Below are positions 1 through 5,329 of a stretch of DNA of 5,329 nucleotides, piece after piece (within the stretch, counting starts at the first letter, position 1; each line of letters opens with the position of its first letter). The notes beneath the pieces were generated by a model. The model had not been told where the DNA came from, searched no databases, and worked only from the letters and a program-made list of their open reading frames with translations. Source of the stretch: Actinomycetota bacterium (GTDB lineage: Bacteria > Actinomycetota > Actinomycetes > Nanopelagicales > Nanopelagicaceae); assembly GCA_947377725.1 (NCBI GenBank), contig CANCGX010000062.1:1-5329 (forward strand). Direction: 5' to 3'. The position numbers were made by a program, and so were the translations under genes.

Positions 1-408
1 GCTTCTCACAAATATGAAATGCCAATCGTTGCGCATATTTATCCTCGCGATTATTCCGATGGAGTAAAAATAGTTTTTACCCCAGAAGAAATTGCATGGG
101 CAGTTCGTTGCGGAATTGAAACCGGAGTTGACGTTATTAAAGTTGGATATGTCGGCGATCCTGTCGCATTCAAAGAAATTGTTGACAACTGTCCCGTCCC
201 AATTGTTATCGCAGGCGGACCAAAAGAACCAACTCTTCTTGACGCACTTACAAGTACTCAAGCCGCACTTCACGCTGGAGCGAAAGGCGCAGTTGTCGGC
301 CGAAATGTTTGGGGCGCTGATGATCCAAAGAAAGCGGCAAAGGCTTACTACGGTGTAATCAATGACAATCTTTCACCGGCAGAAGCGCTCGCAAAAGCTG
401 GATTATAA
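1..408 (+). CDS. Class I aldolase, DhnA/FbaB (DeoC/LacD superfamily) type, C-terminal part
   Basis: The gene enters from the left edge already in frame, so only the last 135 residues are visible (about half of a usual 260-300 residue protein). The fold expected is a (beta/alpha)8 barrel that cleaves or joins a phosphorylated sugar through a Schiff base. Seen directly: the strand motif PIVAHIYPRD near the start; DVIKVGYVGD, whose Lys (bases 139-141) sits where the Schiff-base Lys lies in DhnA/LsrF-type aldolases; IAGGPK (bases 208-225); and VVGRN (about 292-306), the phosphate-binding end of the barrel. The last two motifs are typical of the COG1830 group, which includes archaeal-type fructose-bisphosphate aldolase, LsrF and ADH synthase. 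The sugar substrate cannot be read from the sequence. A PfkB kinase gene begins 7 bases downstream, which favours a catabolic sugar-phosphate aldolase over an aromatic-biosynthesis role. The family call is firm; the substrate is open. Confidence 0.85.
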   Translation, partial: ASHKYEMPIVAHIYPRDYSDGVKIVFTPEEIAWAVRCGIETGVDVIKVGYVGDPVAFKEIVDNCPVPIVIAGGPKEPTLLDALTSTQAALHAGAKGAVVGRNVWGADDPKKAAKAYYGVINDNLSPAEALAKAGL

Positions 409-409
409 A
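404..409 (+). promoter_or_regulatory. Possible -10 box (TATAAA) just ahead of the PfkB kinase gene
   Basis: TATAAA ends exactly 6 bases before the ATG at 416, a spacing that would put transcription start at or next to the start codon (leaderless mRNA). No Shine-Dalgarno sequence is visible before this ATG. However, the box overlaps the TAA stop of the aldolase gene in an AT-rich stretch, and no convincing -35 was found, so chance is a serious alternative. Read-through from the aldolase gene is the simpler explanation for expression of the kinase. Confidence 0.2.
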
Positions 410-415
410 AAGTAA

Positions 416-1318
416 ATGATTTTAGGATTAGGATGTATTGCTTACGACCAGATGCTCTTTACTGAAGCTACATGGAGCGAGGGCAAAGGCAGGATTTCAA
501 AAAAAGAATTCCGTTTCGGCGGGAACGTTCGTAATTCCCTCGGGGTCGCAGCAGCCCTCGGCAAATCGTGCGCCTATTTAGGAACGCTGAGTCCCAACCC
601 TGAATGGGAATTTGTTCTCACTGATCTACAAGCAACAGGAATTTCAACAGAATTTATTGATTTTAAGGACGGCTCACACCCTGCGATTGCCACGGTCGTA
701 ATCACTCGGACAGGGGATAGATACATTGCGTACGAAGATGAATCTTTAAAGGTTTTATCGCTTCCCTCAAGCGAAAAAGTGGCTGCTGCCCTTACGCAAA
801 CAAAGATTCTTTTGATTGATGGCAATACAGCACCGCTTGGATCTCTTGATGTTGCTGCCCGCGCAAACGCTTTAGGAATACCCATTATTTACGATCTCGA
901 ACGCCCAGCCACTCATCCTGATGAAGCCATGGCGATGTTGGAAATTGCCTCCGACCCGATTCTTCCTCTTTATTACGGTCAAGAGCTAACAGGTAAGAAT
1001 TCACCGGAAGAGGTAATCGCCTCGTTATGGAATTCTTCTAGAAATGCAATTGTCCTTACTGATGGTGAAAATGGCTCCTACTTCCGAACTGGAACAGAAT
1101 CACACATCCACCATATTCCTGCGTTCCCAATTGAGGTTCACGATACAAATGGTCTTGGCGATATTTTTCACGGTGCTTATGCAGTTGCCTGCTTAGAAGG
1201 AAGATCTACTTTGGATTGCGTCAAATACGCCACAGCTGCTGCAGCTAGCATCGCAGCTCGTGAAGTCGGTGAGGGTAGAAAAATCTCGCAAGAAGGTATT
1301 AAGAAATATTTAAATTAG
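416..1318 (+). CDS. PfkB-family (ribokinase-like) sugar kinase
   Basis: A 300-residue cytoplasmic kinase, the usual length for PfkB proteins, that would transfer phosphate from ATP to a sugar hydroxyl. The substrate-side glycine motif FGGNVRNSLGVAAALG lies at residues 34-49. VLTDGENG at 213-220 matches the ATP-site (V/T)xGxxG segment. DTNGLGDIFHG at 243-253 is the second PfkB signature, with D249 as the expected catalytic base; the common form is DTxGAGD, so the anion hole here reads GLGD. Before LTG (191-193), the Asn and Glu of the usual NxxE metal motif appear to be replaced by P184 and Y187. The ATG at 416 is 7 bases after the aldolase stop, so the two are probably one operon and may catalyse successive phosphorylation and cleavage steps. 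Candidates include sulfofructose-, deoxy-keto-gluconate- or ketohexose-type kinases, none of which can be chosen from sequence alone. Its 3' end overlaps the opposing gene by 20 bases. Confidence 0.9.
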   Translation: MILGLGCIAYDQMLFTEATWSEGKGRISKKEFRFGGNVRNSLGVAAALGKSCAYLGTLSPNPEWEFVLTDLQATGISTEFIDFKDGSHPAIATVVITRTGDRYIAYEDESLKVLSLPSSEKVAAALTQTKILLIDGNTAPLGSLDVAARANALGIPIIYDLERPATHPDEAMAMLEIASDPILPLYYGQELTGKNSPEEVIASLWNSSRNAIVLTDGENGSYFRTGTESHIHHIPAFPIEVHDTNGLGDIFHGAYAVACLEGRSTLDCVKYATAAAASIAAREVGEGRKISQEGIKKYLN

Positions 1319-2216
1319 CGATTTGTGCTTTATAAAACGCTGAACCAAAATCTCGCTGTACATCTTCGTACTTTTTCATTCCCCATTCCCAAAAATCGAA
1401 TTCCAATTCAGAAATCCCATCTTGAATTGACGCCCACAGTGTCCAACCATATTTTGCTAAAACACTGAATAACCACGCTCGCGCAAACTTATCGGGACGC
1501 GCTTGCCCGTAATAGGCCGAAACTAATTCTTCAAGGCCTTCAATCGGCAAACCTGACTCCGACCAAATATTTCCAAGCTCAAAGCATGCATCGTTATTCC
1601 CAGAATATTCATAATCAATAAGCCACACTTTTGAACCATCATCAATAAAGTTTGCTGGGAGTAAATCGTTATTGCAAGGAACTTTTCCATCATCAGATTG
1701 GGAAAAAGCTGCAAGCAAATCATCTCTAAATGATTGATATTTTTCATATTCTGGCGGCAACCGAAATTTTCGATCTTTCACAATCTTTAAGTAGCTTTTC
1801 TGGACTTCGAACATATCAAAGTCCCGAACAAAGGGTTGTCCGGCATGAAGTTGTTGAACACTTTGAGCTATGCGAGAGAGGTTATTCCCAACATCAACTG
1901 AACTATAGGTTCGACCATCTAAAAATCCGATTACAAGCAATCCGTCTTCAGGCAGAAAATCATAAACAGGTGCACCAACTCCAGCACTGGCAGCAAGAAT
2001 TGAATTTTTGTATTCAGCTAAGCGATCTATTGCAAGCAAGTTAGACTCGTTGCTCGAAAACCTTGCAACAAAAGCACCGTCTTCAGTCACAACTTTTATA
2101 TTTCTATTTGTTAAACCGCCGGATAACTCGGAAACGGAAACTCTATTTCTTAACCTCGGAACTTTTTCGAGCATTGCGCCAAAAGTCTGCTCCAACTCAT
2201 TTGCAGACAAACTCAT
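1299..2216 (-). CDS. Choline/ethanolamine kinase-like phosphotransferase (APH/LicA fold)
   Basis: A 305-residue cytoplasmic protein of the protein-kinase-like phosphotransferase clan, predicted to phosphorylate a small alcohol with ATP. Motifs in order: SGGLTNRN at 32-39, the nucleotide-binding turn typical of choline kinases and LicA; VARFSS with R52 in the place of the N-lobe Lys/Arg; R65 and E68 in IDRLAEY, helix C; PCNNDLLPANF at 180-190, the Brenner catalytic loop with D184 as base and N189 as metal ligand; LIDYEYSGNND at 199-209, with D201 as the second metal ligand. The usual His two residues before the catalytic Asp is Asn (N182). An ATG at 2231 would add five residues (MYPFG); I prefer 2216 because a TANNNT box lies 6 bases upstream and neither start has a Shine-Dalgarno sequence. 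It is divergent from the flavoprotein gene and tail-to-tail with the PfkB gene. Choline, ethanolamine, an amino sugar or another alcohol are possible substrates; the family is clear, the substrate is not. Confidence 0.85.
   Translation of the reverse strand: MSLSANELEQTFGAMLEKVPRLRNRVSVSELSGGLTNRNIKVVTEDGAFVARFSSNESNLLAIDRLAEYKNSILAASAGVGAPVYDFLPEDGLLVIGFLDGRTYSSVDVGNNLSRIAQSVQQLHAGQPFVRDFDMFEVQKSYLKIVKDRKFRLPPEYEKYQSFRDDLLAAFSQSDDGKVPCNNDLLPANFIDDGSKVWLIDYEYSGNNDACFELGNIWSESGLPIEGLEELVSAYYGQARPDKFARAWLFSVLAKYGWTLWASIQDGISELEFDFWEWGMKKYEDVQRDFGSAFYKAQIANLNIS
1317..1341 (-). terminator. Weak hairpin at the convergent gene ends
   Basis: Bases 1317-1324 can pair with 1334-1341 (AGCG then TTT against AAA then CGCT, with one A-A mismatch) around a 9-base loop. 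It covers the end of the kinase stop codon and lies inside the last codons of the opposing phosphotransferase gene. Read on the minus strand it is followed by an AT-rich tract that includes the stop codon; on the plus strand there is no T-run. The stem is short and half A-T, so it is at best a weak terminator for the minus-strand transcript. Confidence 0.2.
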
Positions 2217-2222
2217 TCCAAA

Positions 2223-2232
2223 AGGATACATT
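2223..2232. promoter_or_regulatory. Candidate bidirectional promoter with overlapping -10 boxes
   Basis: The 22 bases between the divergent starts (2217-2238) must hold at least the start-proximal promoter elements for both genes. On the plus strand TACATT (2227-2232) ends 6 bases before the ATG at 2239. On the minus strand TATCCT (2228 down to 2223) ends 6 bases before the ATG at 2216. Both fit the actinobacterial TANNNT pattern, share two bases, and are spaced for transcription to begin at the start codon. No good -35 is visible on either side; these would fall inside the neighbouring coding regions. An alternative reading is that AAAGGA (2221-2226) is a ribosome-binding site for the plus-strand gene, though its 12-base distance is long. 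Confidence 0.4.
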
Positions 2233-2238
2233 TATGTT

Positions 2239-4686
2239 ATGGCGCACGAACAGGTCCCTAGCCGGTCAAAAATCATCATTATTGGTGGAGGCGTAGGCGG
2301 AACTTCTGTGGCTTACCACCTAACCCAGTTAGGCGAACGCGACGTAATTCTTTTGGATCGTGCTGACTTAACAAGCGGTTCTACATTTCATTCTGCAGGC
2401 CTAGTGGGCCAATTGAGAGCTGACCCAACACTTACAAAAATGAATATGCACTCCGTCAATCTCTACAGAGAATTAGAAAAGAGCGAAACACCGCCTTCTT
2501 GGATTGAATGTGGAAGTATAAAACTTGCATCATCTCCCGAGCGTCTTGAAGAAATACGTCGTCAAATTGGCTGGGCAAAAACGTTTGGTCTTGATTTACA
2601 TGAAATTTCCCCCAAGGAAGCTCAAGAGAAATTCCCATTAATTGATCTCGATGGTGTTGTTGGTGCTTGCATTATGGAATCTGACGGGCAAGTGGATCCT
2701 TCGCAACTTGCTCATGCTCTAGCCAGCGGTGCCCGCCGTGGCGGCGCAAGAATTTTTACACACACACGCGTTCTTGCGATCAGGACTAAAGCCAACCATG
2801 TGGTTGGCGTAGAAACCGATAAGGGATTCATCGAGTGTGACATTGTCGTGAATTGCGGCGGAATGTTTGCAGCTGAAATCGGACGGCTAGTAGATGTGCG
2901 AATCCCAATTATTCCGATGAGTCACCAATATTTAATTACTGAAAATTTCTTGCCTGCTGGCCAGCCAAAATTGCCATCACTACGAGACCCAGATTTGCTC
3001 ATTTATTTCCGACAGGAAGTTGATGGATTAGTTATGGGTGGATATGAACGCAACTCCAAACCGTGGCGAACTAGTCGTGAAAGTTTCGATGAAATTCCAA
3101 AAGATTTCAATGGAAAACTTTTACCCGATGAATGGGATCGTTTTGAAGAGATTGCAATTAATTCTCAGAAGCGTCTTCCGAAAATGGCTGAAATAGGCGT
3201 TAAAAATTTTATTAACGGGCCAGAAGCATTCACCCCGGATAATGAATTTTGCTTAGGTGAGACTGAAGTGGGCGGTTTTTATGTAGCGGCTGGATTCTGC
3301 GCTCACGGGATTGCCGGGGCAGGTGGTATCGGAAAAGTTATGGCTGAATGGATAGTTGCTGGAGAGCCAACCATGGATTTATGGCATATGGATATTCGCC
3401 GATTTGGTAGCTCATATAAGTCTCCAGCTTTTACGATGGATCGAGTGCAAGAAAATTATGAGCAGTATTACGACATCCACTATCCGCTTGAAGAACGCCA
3501 AACCGGGCGTCCAGCAAAAATGTCACCGGTCTATGAATGGCACAAAGCAAATGGTGCCGTATTTGGTGAAAAAGCATCATGGGAACGCGTGAATTATTAT
3601 GAAACACATAAAGGTGATGATGCTTTGCGTCCACATGGGTGGGCGGGTAAACATTGGGCAAATGCAGTTCAAATCGAGCACCAAATAACTCGTACGAGTG
3701 CGGGAATTTTTGATGAGTCGAGTTTTGCCAAATTGAGTGTTACTGGCGAACGAGCAGGTGAATTCCTCAATCTTGTTTGCGCGAATAATGTTGTTCGAGG
3801 GGTTAATCGGACAATTTATACCCAAGCACTAAACACAAAAGGTGGAATTGAATCGGATTACACAGTAACTCAAATCGGTGAGACAGAATTCCTAATCATT
3901 ACGGGAACCGCATTTGGCACACATGATGGTGGCTGGCTTCGAAAGCAAAAACGCGAACTTGGTTTTGAAGAAGTTGAGATTAAGGAAATTACGAGCGAAC
4001 TTGCAGTTTTTGGAATTTGGGGTCCAAAAGCTCGTGAAATCTTGCAATCAATCACCGATTACGATTTAAGTAATGAAAATTTTCCATTTATGCATTCACG
4101 TGAAATCACAATTAAAGGGATCGTGATGAGAGCGACGAGAATCACTTACGTCGGAGAACTAGGTTGGGAGCTCTATTTGCCGGTCGCATCTGGCATGGAA
4201 ATTTGGGAGAGCTTGATAGAGGCAGGGAAGTTATTTGGCGCTGAGGCATGTGGTTACCGAGCAATAGAATCTTTGCGGCTTGAAAAAGGGTACTTAGCTT
4301 GGGGAACGGAAATCAATACGGAGACCACTCCATATCAAGCTGGATTAGGATTTGCCGTTTCTCAAAAGAAAGAAAAATTTATTGGAAAGAGCGCTCTGGA
4401 AAATCAAATAAGCCCCGCTATGAAACTTGTAGTGATGACCTTTGACGATATGAAGCGAGTTCCGCTTGGAAATGAACCAATCAGATTTGACGGAAAAATA
4501 ATCGGCCGCATGAAGAGTGGGGGCCAGGGTTATACGTTAAGAAAGGCCATTGGATACGCGTATCTTCCAGTAGAAAATACAACACCTGGAACATTCGTTG
4601 ATGTGGAATTTTTCGGGGAGTGGCATACAGGTCAGATTTCGACCTCACCACTTTTTGATGCCGATAGCTCACGCATTCGAGCATAA
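2239..4686 (+). CDS. Dimethylglycine/sarcosine dehydrogenase-type flavoprotein (FAD oxidoreductase fused to GcvT domain)
   Basis: An 815-residue protein, the normal length for the DMGDH/SARDH family, which oxidises N-methyl groups of small amines and transfers the one-carbon unit to tetrahydrofolate as 5,10-methylene-THF. Residues 11-375 form the DAO module: dinucleotide motif GGGVGG at 16-21, ribose-binding D40, GSTFHSAGL at 47-55 whose H51 aligns with the His that carries covalent FAD in mammalian DMGDH, and GFCAHGIAGAGGIGKVMAEW closing the FAD site. An FAO_M-type linker follows (about 380-435, starting near MDLWHMDIRRF), then GCV_T (about 440-700, with GGIESDYTV, GTAFGTHD, YVGELGWELY and SLRLEKGYLAWGTE) and GCV_T_C (about 715-805). 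There is no signal peptide. The frame stays open upstream to an ATG at 2008, but that would run 69 residues antisense through the neighbouring gene; 2239 begins just before the FAD strand as in relatives. Dimethylglycine, sarcosine or another methylated amine cannot be distinguished. galE follows 2 bases after the stop. Confidence 0.93.
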   Translation: MAHEQVPSRSKIIIIGGGVGGTSVAYHLTQLGERDVILLDRADLTSGSTFHSAGLVGQLRADPTLTKMNMHSVNLYRELEKSETPPSWIECGSIKLASSPERLEEIRRQIGWAKTFGLDLHEISPKEAQEKFPLIDLDGVVGACIMESDGQVDPSQLAHALASGARRGGARIFTHTRVLAIRTKANHVVGVETDKGFIECDIVVNCGGMFAAEIGRLVDVRIPIIPMSHQYLITENFLPAGQPKLPSLRDPDLLIYFRQEVDGLVMGGYERNSKPWRTSRESFDEIPKDFNGKLLPDEWDRFEEIAINSQKRLPKMAEIGVKNFINGPEAFTPDNEFCLGETEVGGFYVAAGFCAHGIAGAGGIGKVMAEWIVAGEPTMDLWHMDIRRFGSSYKSPAFTMDRVQENYEQYYDIHYPLEERQTGRPAKMSPVYEWHKANGAVFGEKASWERVNYYETHKGDDALRPHGWAGKHWANAVQIEHQITRTSAGIFDESSFAKLSVTGERAGEFLNLVCANNVVRGVNRTIYTQALNTKGGIESDYTVTQIGETEFLIITGTAFGTHDGGWLRKQKRELGFEEVEIKEITSELAVFGIWGPKAREILQSITDYDLSNENFPFMHSREITIKGIVMRATRITYVGELGWELYLPVASGMEIWESLIEAGKLFGAEACGYRAIESLRLEKGYLAWGTEINTETTPYQAGLGFAVSQKKEKFIGKSALENQISPAMKLVVMTFDDMKRVPLGNEPIRFDGKIIGRMKSGGQGYTLRKAIGYAYLPVENTTPGTFVDVEFFGEWHTGQISTSPLFDADSSRIRA

Positions 4687-4688
4687 AA

Positions 4689-5329
4689 ATGTCGAGAATA
4701 TTAGTCACCGGTGGCGCCGGATACATTGGAGCTATTGCTACTAATTTATTGCTGGATGCGGGCTATGAAGTTGTGGTTCTTGATGATTTAAGTACTGGGC
4801 ATAAAGAGTCGGTAGATTCGCGAGCAAAATTTGTTCAAGGGTCAATTCTCGATAAAGAAGTAATCATTAAAGCTTTAGCTGGCTGCGAAGGTGTATTGCA
4901 TTTCGCAGGAAAATCACTTGTCGGTGAATCTGTTCTCAAACCTGATCTCTATATGGAAACAAATATCGAAGGAAGCCGAAATTTAATAACTGTGATGCAT
5001 GAGTTGGGCGTCAAGAAGATTGTTTTTTCATCTTCGGCTTCAACGTATGGCGAACCAAGCTCAATCCCTATTAGCGAAAATAGCGAAACCAAGCCAACAA
5101 ACCCTTATGGGCTATCGAAACTAGCGGTAGATGACTTGCTCGCCGAGCGCTCTACACTTGATGGATTCGCAGCCTGTTCGCTCCGTTATTTCAATGTCGC
5201 CGGATCTTTGAAAACCAAAAACGGCTGGTTGAGTGAATCACACGACCCAGAGACACATTTAATTCCAAATGTGCTTAAAGCTTCTCAAGTAAACCCGCTC
5301 AAAATATTTGGTAGCGATTGGCCAACAGC
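4689..5329 (+). CDS. galE: UDP-glucose 4-epimerase-like, N-terminal part (cut by window edge)
   Basis: An extended short-chain dehydrogenase/reductase that would interconvert UDP-glucose and UDP-galactose using bound NAD; 213 residues are visible of about 320 expected. Seen: the Rossmann motif GGAGYIG at 8-14, VVVLDDLSTGH with the NAD ribose-binding Asp, HFAGKSLVGES, SSSASTYGE with S116 matching the catalytic Ser of E. coli GalE, YGLSK with Y140 and K144 as the YxxxK pair, and RYFNVAG with N169. The GSH that often follows GYI in epimerases is GAI here. The run ending HDPETHLIPNVL and FGSDWPT is typical of GalE proteins, especially actinobacterial ones. The ATG lies 2 bases after the flavoprotein stop with no Shine-Dalgarno sequence, so translation is probably coupled and the two share a transcript. 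An epimerase for another UDP-sugar remains possible because the substrate-pocket half is missing. Confidence 0.88.
   Translation, partial: MSRILVTGGAGYIGAIATNLLLDAGYEVVVLDDLSTGHKESVDSRAKFVQGSILDKEVIIKALAGCEGVLHFAGKSLVGESVLKPDLYMETNIEGSRNLITVMHELGVKKIVFSSSASTYGEPSSIPISENSETKPTNPYGLSKLAVDDLLAERSTLDGFAACSLRYFNVAGSLKTKNGWLSESHDPETHLIPNVLKASQVNPLKIFGSDWPT

Noticed and set aside
1730..2044. Plus-strand open frame of 104 codons inside the phosphotransferase gene
   Set aside because: It is fully antisense to a gene with clear kinase motifs, has no recognisable domain and no start signal; it is a shadow frame.
2008..2238. In-frame upstream extension of the flavoprotein gene to an ATG at 2008 (77 extra residues)
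   Set aside because: It is antisense to the well-supported phosphotransferase gene, its translation resembles nothing in the DMGDH family, and the FAD-binding strand normally lies near the N-terminus, as it does from the ATG at 2239.
2757..2767. Short ACACAC repeat
   Set aside because: Only a few dinucleotide units inside a coding region, in frame and without a premature stop; too short to suggest a phase-variable tract.
2791..2808. Perfect inverted repeat, 8-base arms (GCCAACCA / TGGTTGGC) with a 2-base centre
   Set aside because: It lies deep inside the flavoprotein coding region, encoding an ordinary loop. With several spacer lengths allowed, one such repeat in 5 kb is not far from chance expectation, so I do not call it an operator.
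4481..4726. Minus-strand open frame of 81 codons across the flavoprotein/galE junction
   Set aside because: It is antisense to two strongly supported proteins, with no motif or start signal of its own.
1..5329. Search for CRISPR arrays, tRNAs, riboswitches, insertion-sequence ends or attachment sites
   Set aside because: There is no spaced direct repeat, no tRNA-like cloverleaf, no transposase frame, and no non-coding stretch longer than 22 bases in which such elements could sit.

Overview
The window looks like part of a small, gene-dense bacterial genome of moderately low GC (mid-40s by eye). Only about 31 of 5329 bases lie outside the five genes I call. The protein style (a GalE with a ...DPETHLIPNVL stretch, a DhnA-type aldolase, a choline-kinase-like phosphotransferase), weak or absent Shine-Dalgarno sequences and possible leaderless starts are compatible with a streamlined actinobacterium such as the freshwater Nanopelagicales (acI). 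That assignment is inference; there is no rRNA or marker gene to confirm it.

Layout: (1) bases 1-408 are the 3' end of a class I (DhnA/FbaB-type) aldolase gene, followed after 7 bases by a PfkB-family sugar kinase (416-1318). Together they look like the end of a sugar-catabolic operon: phosphorylate, then cleave. (2) A choline/ethanolamine-kinase-like phosphotransferase lies on the minus strand (2216 down to 1299). Its 3' end overlaps that of the kinase gene by 20 bases, tail to tail. (3) Only 22 bases away and divergent starts a large flavoprotein (2239-4686), a dimethylglycine/sarcosine dehydrogenase-type fusion of an FAD amine-oxidising module to a folate-binding GcvT module. (4) Two bases after its stop, a UDP-glucose 4-epimerase-like gene (galE) starts and runs off the right edge.

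How they may work together: the aldolase and kinase form a plausible sugar or sugar-acid pathway of unknown substrate. The flavoprotein would strip N-methyl groups from small amines and pass the carbon to tetrahydrofolate. The divergent phosphotransferase belongs to a family that often acts on amino-alcohols, so the pair could be a shared amine-related module, but this is only contextual. galE probably serves sugar-nucleotide supply and may simply be a passenger in the operon. I see no mobile elements, CRISPR arrays, tRNA/rRNA genes or obviously novel system. The most informative non-gene signal is the compact divergent promoter between the phosphotransferase and flavoprotein genes.
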